64,000 nucleotides of DNA from Protea cynaroides. Lineage: Eukaryota > Streptophyta > Magnoliopsida > Proteales > Proteaceae. The position numbers and the translations under genes are program-made. The notes under the pieces are model-generated. The model did no database searches, was not told the DNA's origin, and saw only the letters and a program-made list of their open reading frames with translations. The DNA lies in the NCBI GenBank assembly GCA_028583415.1, contig CM053265.1, forward strand, positions 29,150,653 through 29,214,652, written 5' to 3'. Position 1 is the stretch's first letter, and every line of letters starts with the position of its first letter. This document shows, in pieces, positions 21,364-32,660 of this stretch.

Positions 21364-23683
21364 GACCATCGATCATTCTAATCATAGTCCAATGAGGACA
21401 CATGTTCAGTTAATACCAACATCTTAATACCAACATCAACCATTTCCACTTTCATAACCTAGACACAGAGTAAATTAAATAGCGAAAACATAATAAGCAA
21501 ATTGAGCTCAAATTATAATTACGCAGTAATACTTGTAATCTGTTCAATTCTTATCCGAGGTCTCAAATCAGCATAACATAACTTCATAGCCCTAATACGT
21601 TGGGCACTAATCACTTTAAAAGTTGAAGTAACATAAATTGTAAATAACTAATTATGACTCCCAACTAGAGTAGCCTTTTATCACTATGCATAGTTTTGTA
21701 CCTTCCATTCCCTAGTTCATCACCTCCATGACCTGCTTCTTCAGGGTGTTTTGGTTTAACTGAGGCGGCTTCCTATTTCATCTCCACAGTACCTGTAGTC
21801 ACAACTAAAAAGTGTAGTGATCGTAAAGATGAGCTCTCCAACTTGAGCTCAGTGAGAACAGACAAACAAGCAATCATATGAATAGATTATGTACACAATA
21901 AGGGTCTGGTATAATGTATGATAACTATGCTAAGGTAAGCCCTAGCCATACCTCCTAAAGGCTGACTATAACTTCCATGCACGGTCGTGCTGGTACCCAC
22001 TAGCCTACACTGATAGCCTTGGTGCCCCCACACGATGTCCCAATCAGACTAGTGATCGGGTAGCAAGTCCAACTGTCTCCAATGGACATTGCCGACCCTT
22101 CCCCCTCATCACACCATCCTACCAGTACCTGATCCCCTACTGTTCAGGATTACACACACGGGTTCTATCACTAACTAGTCTTATATGACATCATACGTAC
22201 CCTTCCAATACCCCAGTAAGATTCCCAAGCCATCCGTTTTGCCCCTCCCCCCCCAAAGATGCTATCCTCCACTAGGATATGGAACAACACATGGCAATTA
22301 GTTTGCCCAGCAGGTCAGATCCGGAAATCCTCAACCCCTTTACTACGGCCTACCAGGCATCACACATCACAGTCATAATTAATAATGGTATAGATGCAAT
22401 GCATGCAAAAGTGACAGATATTAGATGACATGTTATTCTTAACTTAAATACAAGCTTGCAGCATCAGTCAACAACATATATGTCAAACACACCATAGGTC
22501 CTACATAATTTACTTTGGATTTATACAAGTCTGGGCCTTACCGGTCGTTAAATCAGTCGCTACCCTCTCGACTTGCGTATGGTCCAACAGAAATTTAGAC
22601 ATTTTATCATTAGTCAATCGACACATCGATCGGTATAGAGTATCGACTGTGACACCATCCAACTCCTGGCAGAAAGGTTGTTTTAAGTTAATTAATAGAG
22701 CCGATCGCTCGGATTTAGAGTCTGACCTGTCAACCGACTAAGCTCCTGGGCAACATTATTCATGGGTCTTCGAGTTTTCTTGGTTGAAAACTTTGCCCCT
22801 TGGCCTTATAGCCTGGTAACCTTGTCTATCATCATCAACTAGGGGTTTTCACCCCAATCCTATACCAAGCTACTTGCCTTGATCATTACCTATTCAAAAC
22901 CTTCATCTCTCTACTGCACTCCGCTTTCTGCTAGGGCTTTTACTTATTATTCCTTTATTTAGATCCAACCTAACTTTAGGTTTCTAATCTACCTAGTAAT
23001 CCCAATGTAATGTTTGAAACATTACATGCAATAATGGTTAGATGATGGAAATGGAAGCCTAGCAACTTCCACAATACTTGCAGTCCCTCCTTTTCTTCTT
23101 TCTTCTCTTTCCTTCCACTCTTCCTCCTTCCCAGAAACCCTCTTTCTTGGTAAATGTGGCAGAGGTTGTATGTAACGAGTATTTAACCATATGGGAGAAA
23201 ATCCTATTAGGGTTCCTCTTCCCAATCTCCTAGTTGGACTGTAGCTCTACCAAAGGTAGGAAACGTTGGAGGAAAGCCATGTGTCACAGGGTTTGAGAGT
23301 GACAGAGGTTCCTTCTTCCTAACTGATTCTGAAGCTATCCTACTTGATCTAGGACTCTAATGGGTCGGTTTGGGCTAAGAGAATATCCCCAATTGTCTCC
23401 TAGAATCATGCCAGCTCATTTCATTCTCATAGATAGGTTATACCTAGGCCTATCGATACTGGTAGATCCTACTGGCTCGAGTTTCCTGATCGGCTATATC
23501 AACCACCACCAGCATAAGTGGTCAATTTGGTTTCTTTTGCTCTCCTCTTCTTTTGGTCCGATTCACTAATGGTGTAACCTGATTCCTGCTAGAGACTTGT
23601 GGATCTATTTTGTCTACAGTGGAAAACCCTCTTAGTACAATAGAAATCCGGTTAGACCGGGGCTTTTAGGTGTAGGTTTTACA
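21364..23683 (-). mobile_element. 5' LTR of element B, main part
   Basis: Continues from 9815 once E1 and one duplication copy are set aside, giving an LTR of about 2.37 kb that ends TGTAGGTTTTACA at 23683 on the plus strand. It has the group's TGAGCTCAGTGAG block (near 21846-21858) and a CG-rich cluster at about 22545-22740 with CGATCGG- and AATCGAC-type words. It splits the gag of element C, which resumes at 23684. Confidence 0.8.
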
Positions 23684-23881
23684 ATTACAACTGTTGCCAA
23701 GTCTCTAATAGGTCCAGGTAAGTTGTTCTAATTGGCCTGACAATTGCTTCTTGGTTCTCCCCTATCTGGTTTTCATTATTTGGCGTCTGCTCAGTTGGGT
23801 TCTCATTACCTATTCCCGACCCTAATGGTGGCGGTGGGGTAGGGTTGTGGCCTCTTCAACTTCCTCTACGTCCTACCATTT
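23684..23881 (-). pseudogene. start of gag of element C, cut by element B
   Basis: Minus-strand frame from ATG at 23881: MVGRRGS, then a Pro- and Asn-rich stretch (NPTPPPPLGSG, NENPTEQTPNN) ending in LLETWQQL where B's LTR begins at 23683. Composition and place match the N-terminal region of plant gypsy gag. One stop lies near the start. The rest of C's gag-pol must lie beyond B, outside the window to the left. Confidence 0.65.
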
Positions 23882-24021
23882 TAGACTAATAGTGTCAAAG
23901 GATCTACATGGCCAACATGTATGAGACAATATACAATATATCGATAATTTTTATAGAGTTGTCCCATACAGTGCATGAAAATCCTAGCTAAATAAAACAG
24001 CAAGGCATACACAACAGAAAT

Positions 24022-24257
24022 TTTGTCCGGTCACCCTTGACCAGTCCCCATTTAAACAATTTTTATCTACCTGTCAGCCTACCAGATCTATTAGAATAGT
24101 CAAAAAATTATGTCTAGTCTGTTGTCCAATCTAGTAATCAGCTGTGCTAGACAACGTGCTAGATAAATCTTAGAAACTTCCCAAGAATGTCAGGTCGACT
24201 GTCTGGTTAATTGTCCGATCGACTTTCCGATAGACTTTACAAGTCGAAAAGTCCGAC
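24022..24257. promoter_or_regulatory. family-word cluster between gag and aORF of element C
   Basis: Contains TTGTCCGGTCACCCTTGACC (24022-24041), TGTTGTCCAATC, GACTGTCTGG (24197-24206), TTGTCCGATCGAC and AGTCCGACGACC. The 10-mer GACTGTCTGG also occurs in the C LTR at 27636-27645, and TTGTCCGG at 27655. It lies upstream of the aORF leader exon on the plus strand and of gag on the minus strand, like the E1 cluster at 14311-14438. Confidence 0.6.
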
Positions 24258-24431
24258 GACCAGATAACCATGATCACTTTTGAAACCCACGAGTTGCTTC
24301 ATTTTCTCCACTTCTTTTCTTTGCTTTCTTCCTTGTCTCTAACACAACTCGGTCCTGATGAGTTGCTACAGTCCTTTGGAACAATCTTGAAGTGTTTTTC
24401 TCCGGTCAAAATGAGTGGCGACCCCCACAAG

Positions 24432-24869
24432 GTAAGTGCACTTCATTTCTATTCTTTTGTTTGGAAAAATTTTCGGGTTTCTTCGCCATCTTCTTGTTTT
24501 TATTCAATTAGAAAAATTCCAACCATAGAAAACTTTTATTTGTTGGTTAGAATCACTTTTGGGGACCCAACGAGCAAAAGTCCTCAACCAATTTGGGGTT
24601 TCTCGGTGGTTTCATTGAAAACCCTAACTATTTTGATTTTTATGCCATAGAATTTGGGGAAAATTCAAATTTTTAAAATTTTCTTAATTCCTTCAATTAT
24701 TTGGTCAATTGGATGGTATATTAGCATATTTGTATGTTTCCCAATTGACGTAAGTCCTCCTGCCCTCATTTGGGGGTGAGTTTGAGGCTTTTTTCAATTT
24801 TACACCGTTATGCTACCGAAATTTCTAGGATTTCGACTAACACTTAATTATTTGATTTAATTCTTGCAG
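24432..24869 (+). other. putative 5' leader intron of the C aORF
   Basis: Donor ACAAG|GTAAGTG at 24432, a strong plant consensus; acceptor TTAATTCTTGCAG ends at 24869, seven bases before the aORF ATG. 438 bases and T-rich. Confidence 0.7.
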
Positions 24870-24876
24870 GTTCATT

Positions 24877-25682
24877 ATGTCTAGACACAAAGCCACTGCC
24901 AAAAATGTGGCACCTTCTGGTTCTCAAGGTCCACCCCCACCTATGAGGTTATTTGAGGGACATCAGTTCCACTCGGCAGAGGCAGAAGCCTAGTACCCCT
25001 AGTTTCAGAACAAAAGTGTTGAGGTGTGTCGGTTCATGAACCTGAGGGAGCTAGAGAGGTTCGATGTGGATGCAGCATTCGGTGCACTGGGTTGGCTGCC
25101 AGTAATCTAGTATCAAGCCTCCACCCGTCCCAAGCTGGTGAAGCAGTTTTACTACAACTTACAGTTAGAGGGCGACCCCAATGACTTTGATCAAAGCAGG
25201 GAGCTCCGCATCACCCGCAAGGTGAAGGTATGGACATTTCATTCAACACCCATGAGTTAGCAGATTTATTGGGTGTTTCCAACACCGACAAGCTCATCTA
25301 CTATGCCAAAGGAGTGCAAGTATCTTTTTGAGGAGCTCCACTGCAAAGTATGGTGTTAGATTATGCAAGGTGGCCACCGAGAGGTGGTCACTACAATGAG
25401 GTATCCCAGCTGACTCAATACCTCATCTACTGCGTCGTCACTAGGAAAGAGGTATGCTTGCCCTACATCCTCATCTGCACCATGCATCGTGCGGTGACAC
25501 CTGGATTGAAGGGCAACCTACCCTATGGTCATCTAATCACTACCCTCCTTGACCTTCTTGGTGTGGACATAGAGGGCGAATGGATGTACGAGGAGACAGT
25601 CATGGCGAACTTGGGCTGGGAGGCCATATGCAAGATCGGCCTGCACAACATCATCATTTGTGATGAGGAGTTGGAGGCATGA
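24877..25682 (+). pseudogene. aORF of element C (antisense to its element)
   Basis: ATG at 24877 (MSRHKATAKN). Shares the core GALGWLPVI … LVKQFYYNL (about 25085-25165) with E1, then after a frameshift near 25228 NTHELADLLGV and CLPYILICTM … LPYGHLITTLL (25455-25555), and ends LGWEAICKIGLHNIIICDEELEA, which parallels the start of E1's open end (DWEAICKMGLRDVEVSDEE). In-frame stops near 24992 and 25110. About 270 residues remain; the acidic and coiled-coil end of E1 and Z is not open here. No catalytic motif is recognised. On the strand opposite to C's own gag. Confidence 0.75.
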
Positions 25683-26300
25683 GATTGGCCGTTGGGAGGG
25701 GCAGTAGTGGCAGCCATAGTAGCAGTAGCTAAGGGGGGAGGGGATTACTTGTATATGGAGGTAGACAACATTTCCCCTCCAACGCCCTAGCTCATACTAG
25801 TGGCTAGACCTTCTCAACCTATCTCTAATCAAATTCCTTCCCATCTCCTAGCCATTAGAGAGAGCAATGGACTCTGATGGAGGCCCAATGGGCAATGGAC
25901 CAATGAGTAGTAATACTTGCTAAGAGTCTCCATACTACCTAGGAGTAGGTGCATTGGCATCGGGTGGCGTACGAGCAAGACTATGATCGGGACCAGTCTA
26001 TATCACCTCCTCCACCAACCTAGTGATAGGATTTTCTTTCTTTTGTTTATTTCTTATCATTCTTTGTTCTAGGGAAACTATCCGATCTATGGATCGTACC
26101 TTTCATTTTGTATGGACACATTACTATTCAGTTTATACATTGTTGTTTCTTTTCATAGTATGCATTATGATCTTATTTAAGCTTTTGTCTCAACCAACAT
26201 ACATGCTTAATTGGTGTGTTTGTACAAGGGCTTTTAATTATCCTAACATATTTCATAGACACAGGTTATTGTACGCTAGTTAGATTGGCAGAGCCCTAGT
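25683..26300. other. 3' flank of the C aORF
   Basis: Decayed C-terminal coding and untranslated sequence. A hydrophobic frame at 26023-26283 begins after the aORF has ended and has no partner in the other copies, so I do not call it a gene. Confidence 0.45.
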
Positions 26301-26312
26301 GCTCTGATACCA
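26301..26312 (-). other. primer-binding site of element C
   Basis: GCTCTGATACCA, the exact complement of TGGTATCAGAGC, three bases inside the LTR terminus at 26316. Confidence 0.95.
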
Positions 26313-26315
26313 AGT

Positions 26316-28470
26316 TGTTACACCCCAATTCTAGTCAAACCAGAAGTATAAATGAACCATCAATGAACCAACGGCTCAAGCCAGGATCTCATAAGACCAT
26401 GCCAACAACTCAAACATACTTATAACCAGTGAATCAAAATAAATAAATATCAGCAGAAGTTTTTATTAAACACTAAACTGAGTATCTAAATGATAAAATA
26501 ATAATTAAACCAATTATCTCAAGTATTGACCAAAACATAAGTTAATAATATCCCATTACAAGTTTATAACCCAAACATCAAATAAACCTAGAGGTAGACA
26601 CAATAGAGGCACACGCATGACGAGTCATGCTTGTTCTCCACTGCTTGCACATCTATAACCACCTTGAATCCATAAGATGGTGCATTAATATAGTCTTCAA
26701 TTATAGTACCTGGTCATTAACTAAAAAGAAAACGATATCATGGGGTGAGCTCACAACTTAGCTCAGTAAGAAACAAAATATGCAGCACGCAATATAAATG
26801 ATGTGGCATTCAATCATGTGGTCTGGTTTAATTTGTAATGTGCTTTGGTAAGGATAGGCTACAACCATACCTCTATACATGAGAGTGTGAGCGCACACCC
26901 AACTGTCAGGCTCCAACCAAATTCATTGTCTCCCTACAACATTCACTACAAGATAGAGATAGAGCTAGAGCCCAATGGCAGGCTACAACCAAACCATCAG
27001 CACCCCCTGATACCCTACTTGTACCAGTACATATGCCCCCACTAGCAAGGGCTCACAAACTGGGATCGTCAGTAACCAATCCTAGATTTCATCAAAGTGT
27101 ATCCAAGGCCTTACCCCAATGTTCTTCAATACGAAACAAAGATAGAGCTATAGTCGAACGGTAAGACTATGGCCAACACCACCAAACCCCCCTGATACCC
27201 TACAATGCACTATGCACAGTAAGATAACAGTGATACAATGATTTCAATGTGGTGAATGGTTTAAGGCTATAACCTCTCCCCACTCAACACACTAACCACA
27301 CACAAACACATGCCTATCCTCATCATCATCATCATACAAAAGTAAATAAATATGCATGAACAAAATATAATAGATATTGGATGACATGTTATATGCACAT
27401 TACACAGCATGCAAACAACAAGCAAGGTAGTTTGATTATTAACCAATTAATTTGGGGTCTTGTCTCTCACTTGTTAAGTAATATTGACTCTCTCTAAAAC
27501 CTTGAACGTAGCTTTGCATGATGATAAGTCCTAGAAAATTATTAGGATTCAGTTATGGTTCTGTTCTGATAAGTTTTATAGTGATCAGACTCATTGTTCG
27601 AACTGGCAAAAAGCCCTTCTGGACATTGTTCAATTGACTGTCTGGTATGGTATATTGTCCGGCCGGACACCATACCGGACAACCCTGAGATGCTTCCAGA
27701 GAGTGTCTGACAGCTTGTTCTATCCCACACTAGGTGCTATCGGACAACCTTCAAGGCATCCTTCAGGCAGTCTTTCAGTTTGACTTCCTTCAGAGTCGAT
27801 TCTTCGGCTCATTATAGTTATCCTAAACCACTCTATGGTCAAAAACACCTTAGGGTTAGGGTTCCCACTATAACCCTAGATATACACACCCTTGTTGGTC
27901 TTCGTTATACGTTTCATATGGTAGTGAATTTAAATCATCGTCTTTGACGGCTATGAGTCCAACCTCACACACATGCTATTCAAGTTGAAGAGGTTAGGAA
28001 CTTACCGTTGGTCTCTTGACGAAGGTTTCTAGAAACTGATAGTGAGTTCTTCTTCTTCTTCCCTTTCTTCCTTCTCTGAGCCTTCTTCTTCTCCAAGCCT
28101 TTTTCTTAAGTCTTTCTCTCAATTCTAGGGTTTGTAATTGAACAAAAGAGTGAGAGATGGTAGAGAAACATCCCTCATATAGAAGATAATCTCCTAATGG
28201 AATGCTCTCCTAATTAGGAGAGCCTCCCAACTAGAATAGGAAACTTTCCTATTCTCATGTTTTAAGGTTGACCGGTCACATGTCCGGTCGCCTAATACGC
28301 AGACCAGAAAAATCAATTTATCCAACTGGACAAGCTAAGAGTTGTCAATTTTCCATACCTGATTTTGTGGTTCCATCATCTGGTTGATTCATCCGACCCG
28401 GTTATGATGGGAAGACATGTTACGACACGTTAACTAGGTTAGACTAGGTTAATGGAGTGTGGGTCTTACA
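26316..28470 (-). mobile_element. 5' LTR of element C
   Basis: 2,155-bp LTR: TGTTACACCCC at the left, GTGGGTCTTACA at the right (plus-strand view). Family words: GACCGGTCACATGTCCGGTCG at 28270-28290 (cluster 1) and 27600-27780 (cluster 2: GACTGTCTGG, TTGTCCGGCCGGACAC, ATACCGGACAAC, TATCGGACAACC). On its own strand a strong splice-donor-like ACG|GTAAGTT lies at 28005. Near the inner end a second family word, GGCTACAACCA or a variant, occurs near 26863, 26910, 26975 and 27271, between AGAGATAGAGCTA blocks. CAT run near 27317-27335. Confidence 0.92.
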
Positions 28471-29580
28471 TGTAGGCACCACCAGTACTACAGAACCTAG
28501 AAGCCAACAGTAGGATTCTTTAACTACCCGCATTGGTTTAACTATTCATTTGCATAAGTATTATCATATGCCTTAGATAACTTTTAAACTATGTTGGACA
28601 TGTTCAAAATGTCCCAAAGTAGGTCCCAAGGCAAGTTGGGAACCCTACAATTGGTCCTGAAAAGCTTAGACTAGGTAAACAGGCTCTCAGCATCCAAGGT
28701 GACGGATGAGGACCGGCGATAGGTGCCATTGGATTTATCAGCCAATTGGGCCTTAAAACCTTCTGTGAGTGAGAGGTAGATAAAGTCACTCTAACAAGAA
28801 TCAATCTAAATGACTCTAAAAGAAATGATCAGATACCCCTTTTGGTCAATCGGAAGGAAGATCTAAATATAGTTCAAAAAGTTCCCCACTCCTGCTCGGT
28901 TGGAGCGAGCTCGTCCATCCCTTCCCGCTAGGACCACTCCCGTTCCATGAAGGTGGAGTCAAGGTTACAAAGTCACTTTCTATCATCAATCACCGTGAGT
29001 AGAAAGCCTTGGTCTTGTTGGCCCCACTCGCTATCGGATTCGAACCGCGTTTGAATGGAACAGATTTGGAGTCTGTCGTGTTTACCATTTTTACCAAGTT
29101 TGGGGGGGCGAAGCCAGATACTTGTGCGGAGATGAGATTGATGCTGCGCTCGCCCTCTTATCGCCACTTTATCCTCTAAAAACCTTCCCCTTTGCCGAAG
29201 CTTCTGGCTTTTTATCAAGGCCCATAGACTCTCTATGTTCATAGTTGTATGGGAATGTACCTCTTGCAGGGAGTCTTTGGTCCCGAGGGGACCCCTCTTC
29301 TTTAACGGGCCAGAATTCTATCTAGACAGTTCCGCATGTGGCGCTTTCTTCGAGCTGTCCATCCCTATTTGCCCCTGATCCCCTCGTGCCGTGGTCCCAC
29401 TGCAGGTAGCCATAGCCACCCGTCTTGTTGCAGCTTTTCGTCCGTCCAACATAGCAAACTCGCCTTTGTTTGCTCTCCGCTTAAAAGAAAACGCCCCAAC
29501 AAGCAACGGCCTTAGACAAAAAATACGCCTCGCGCGCTAGAACAACAAATGCGCGGGCGCGGTAGCGCATCCGTTTTCTT
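28471..29580. other. unassigned stretch, partly GC-rich
   Basis: Flank of element C. No LTR termini, gag-pol motifs or long frames. From about 28860 the composition changes to GC-rich sequence unlike the surrounding elements (for example GGGACCCCTC and CGCGCGCTAG stretches), suggesting organelle or other foreign-compartment DNA. A tRNA-like sequence lies at 29022-29103. Confidence 0.35.
29022..29103 (-). tRNA. degenerate tRNA-like sequence (anticodon loop CTCCAAA)
   Basis: On the minus strand, a perfect 5-bp anticodon stem (ACAGA/TCTGT) closes the seven-base loop CTCCAAA with the conserved T before the anticodon CCA, and the T-loop consensus GGTTCGAATCC follows at the right distance. The D arm (TGGTAAAAATGGTAAACACG) resembles that of organelle tRNA-Leu genes. 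The T stem pairs in only three of five positions and no clean acceptor stem is formed, so this is at best a pseudogene. Trp (by anticodon) or a changed Leu type are both possible. Confidence 0.35.
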
Positions 29581-30470
29581 TGCTGGGAAACACCAAGAAT
29601 TCTCAGATGCAATCATCTCATACCCCGACAACATTGTATATGAACCCCCAAGAATAAATCTGCCATTTTTAGGAGTCAATTGGAGGAACCTGTGGTATGT
29701 GAACTGATTGAATCAGCTGCAAGAGTTGTTCAACTTTCTCTATAGCAGGTTGCAGAGCTAGAAGCAGCAAAGGGAGATTCCAGATGGTTTTGTGATCTCG
29801 CCAATAAAAGCATTCAACAACTGATATCATCAATCAGGATAAGGATAATCCTAAAGCAGCAAAGGAAATCCGGAGGCCCAAGAATCAGTATAAAACCCGC
29901 CTGGCCATTACGAACTAAAATACTAATCCCCTGCCTTAGGTGATGTCCGATAGCAACCCAAGAGTGAAAAATGTATGAACCGTCAGGCGAAGAACGCTAA
30001 CGGACGTGAAGAACTGCCCCTCCGTAAGAGACTTAGCTCAATTATGCCTAGCCCACGCCGGCTCTAGTTGCGGCACAAATCTCCAAGCCCATTTGACAAG
30101 CAAGGCTTGGTTAAGGTAATGGAATTTTGCATCCCAACCCTAAAAAAGAGTTGACCGGAAAACTGCTTCCCACCGCATTAAGTGCATGCAAGATCCAAGG
30201 TCTTGGCCACTCCATAAGAAATCTCTTTGAATAGCTTCCAACAACCAACGGGAATCCAAAACAGCGAAAGGAAGTCAATTTGAAGGCTATGGAGACAGGA
30301 TCTCAATAGTTAGATCTGACCTGCAAATGAGAACAAATGGACCCAGGCTAACCTTTGCCATCTTTTATTCAACACCAGCTCCCAAAGAGCTTTAGAGCAC
30401 CGCCCAGTGAATAATGGCAGCCCAAAATAAGTGGCAGACATGGATTGTGAGAGATGGAAACTGGAGTCAA
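29581..30470 (-). pseudogene. LINE (L1-type) remnant
   Basis: In shifting minus-strand frames the 30450-30000 stretch resembles the end of the reverse transcriptase of plant L1 elements: a block like RFLMEWPRPW (for the family's RNFLWSG type), then LACQMGLEIC/NQALLVKWAWRF, matching the family's NQALLVKWAWR, and further down a block like LRQGISILVRNG. Every frame is broken. No tail or duplication was found, so the limits are rough. Confidence 0.5.
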
Positions 30471-32652
30471 GTCCCGAAGCTGCTCCCTAATCAATAAGCC
30501 TACCAAGGGAGTCTGCCATCCAGATGAATCGGTATGGACTCTACGAGCCTTGTCTAGTCTCTCTAGTCCCCGGAAAGTCACCATAGGGGTAGATAAGATT
30601 GAGTATGAAATCGTGGATACACAAGCCCTGATCCACTCACACCATATAGAGGGTAGTCGTAGATCAGCTGCTGCAGCATCCTCAATATTTCAGAAGATAT
30701 CAATTTTGATATCTCTTCCTTCTTCCCCGGTTAGCTTTTAGCAGTGGTGAAAGGAAATTGTTAGCTGACAGGGATACAGAAGAGAGGTAGTTTAAAGCAG
30801 AAAGTAGAAAGCCGAGTGGAGGGATGGAAGGAGGATGGAAGGTTTAATCTACGAGCCACTTGCACTGAACTGCCCCATTTAAGTCTAAGGGCCAACTTGA
30901 CTTGCCTACCGACCGAGACAGGACTAAAGTGTCACGTAGGCCCTAAAGCACTCTCTCTCCCCAACCCTCTCTCAAAAACTTTTAAAGGTCTGAAGGACAC
31001 TTAAAGGTTCTGAAGGACTAAATATGCAAGCAGTAGTTCGGTATCAGCTGTCTCATCTGGTCAATCTCATCCCGCACAAGAAGGAGCAAGCTACCTGTAC
31101 CCAGAAGAGAAAGAGTGATTTGATCTCTCTATAGACCGAGTGCCTTCTCCCTTCGCCCGGAAGGAAAGCACTGACTTGAACTACTTTGACCACTGCGCTT
31201 GCCCAGAAGCAAAAGCGAATCCAAACTATTTACTTAAATTAAAAAAGTGGGGTTTTTTCTCTAAGCCCGCATCTTCAGCTTCTATTGGAGGGGCAGCGGA
31301 TCCAATCCATTCGAAGGGGGAGCAAAGCAGCAGGCAGGCAAAGCAGGGGAAGAGATATGGATTGAACCGGAAGCAATGCCCTTCGGAGCGACTATTGGAA
31401 GTTGCTGATCTCTTTTTCTTGTATTCTCTTCCTTGGGAAACACACCTCCCACATCATCTGTTGTCTCGCATCCATCGGGATGAGTGTTGTGTCTGGACCT
31501 CCGGCCCCCTAAGGTCTATTGTATTGAAAGGCCATCTCTCAAATCCGAGCAACGAAACGAGGCTGCCCCTCAGGGGAACCATATAGATATTCAGTAATGA
31601 ATACGACGTGGATCCGTTCCAAGGCCCCTCATTCAAAACCTCAAGGTGGTGGGACGATTCCTTCTGCGCCCAGGCCCAGTACTCAAATAAATCCTGAAAG
31701 ACGGAAGGAGGGGGACAGAGCTTGAGGAAGAGGTAGGCGAAAATAAAAAAGGCAGGTGAAGCCATAAGAGATAGGCAGGCTATCAGGTAAGCGAACATTC
31801 CGGTAGTAGGCCTTCCGTTCGATCTCTTTCTTTAGCTCCCCCTGATAGAGATCCGCTATTAACTAAGTTAGGTGAGTAGCATTTCATATATGACTTATTT
31901 ATCTTTCCTAAATATAGTACCTAATTCTTACTGTACCATGGGCACAATCAGGCTTTCATTCCTTCCTTTAAAGTGGGCTTTCGGGGTGATAGAGTAGCAA
32001 TCCATTACATTCCACACATAACCGCCCATCCCGAAGCCTTCCTCTCAGTCGCCGCGCAACCTTTAGCTCTAGTTGGCATCAAAGGAAAAGGCAAAGGATC
32101 GTTTTCACTAGAATGCTTTTAACGCAAAAAGAAGAAAGCAGAGTTTGACTATCACAGCACCTGAAGAAGCAGGGAAGAAGAAAGCTTTAGGCCACTCCTG
32201 CTACGGAAGCTAGAAGAAGAAAGCAGAGTTTGACTATCATAGCACCTGAAAAGCAGGGAAGGGTTCCAAACCTAAACAAAAGAAGGCTCCGCACCTGCCT
32301 TAAAGGGGACTAAGTCAATGGATTAATCCACTAGCTCTGAGGTACTGCCGACTCCCTACCAAATGACCTAAGCTTGCCCCTTGTGGTAAGCCGACCCCAA
32401 GAGCTTAGTTGGGGGAAGCTATTCGGTGGAACATGCCACCGGCTAGTCCGCCGGCAGAGCTTAGCCAATAATAATCTTAAGTATGGGGTCTGGTGGTGGA
32501 TGAGAGCCTTACAGGCCCCATCCGCTAGCTACACCATTCCTAGTCTACAAGCTGGACCCAGAGACAAGGGCCTTACCCCATCCACTTATACGGGTCTGCT
32601 GATTGAGCCCAAGAAACTGAACTCAACAAAGGAGAAGAAGTGGAGACTTATG
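30471..32652. other. organelle-like DNA segment, probably mitochondrial origin
   Basis: No repeat-element motif. The style is that of plant mitochondrial intergenic DNA: purine-rich AAAGAAGAAAGC runs, CCCCTGATAGAGATCCGC-type stretches, short direct repeats and mixed open frames of 60-150 codons without recognisable products (31140-31586, 31798-31454, 32374-32676). I recognise no mitochondrial gene by name, so the origin is an inference from composition only. Confidence 0.35.
32131..32260 (+). repeat. direct repeat pair of about 46 bases
   Basis: 32131-32177 and 32216-32260 share GAAGAAAGCAGAGTTTGACT, ATCA(C/T)AGCACCTGA and AAGCAGGGAAG with few changes, 38 bases apart. Confidence 0.85.
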
Positions 32653-32660
32653 GATTTGTC
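32653..32660. repeat. 8-bp target-site duplication GATTTGTC (left)
   Basis: GATTTGTC at 32653-32660 and again at 34107-34114, just outside the inverted ends of the hAT-like element. Confidence 0.9.

Noticed and set aside
24270..24650. 126-codon frame upstream of the C aORF as a separate gene
   Set aside because: It spans the leader exon and intron of the aORF; T-rich, and no similar protein is encoded upstream of the other aORFs.
26023..26283. Hydrophobic 86-codon frame after the C aORF
   Set aside because: T-rich 3' flank; no similar frame follows the other aORFs in a consistent way.
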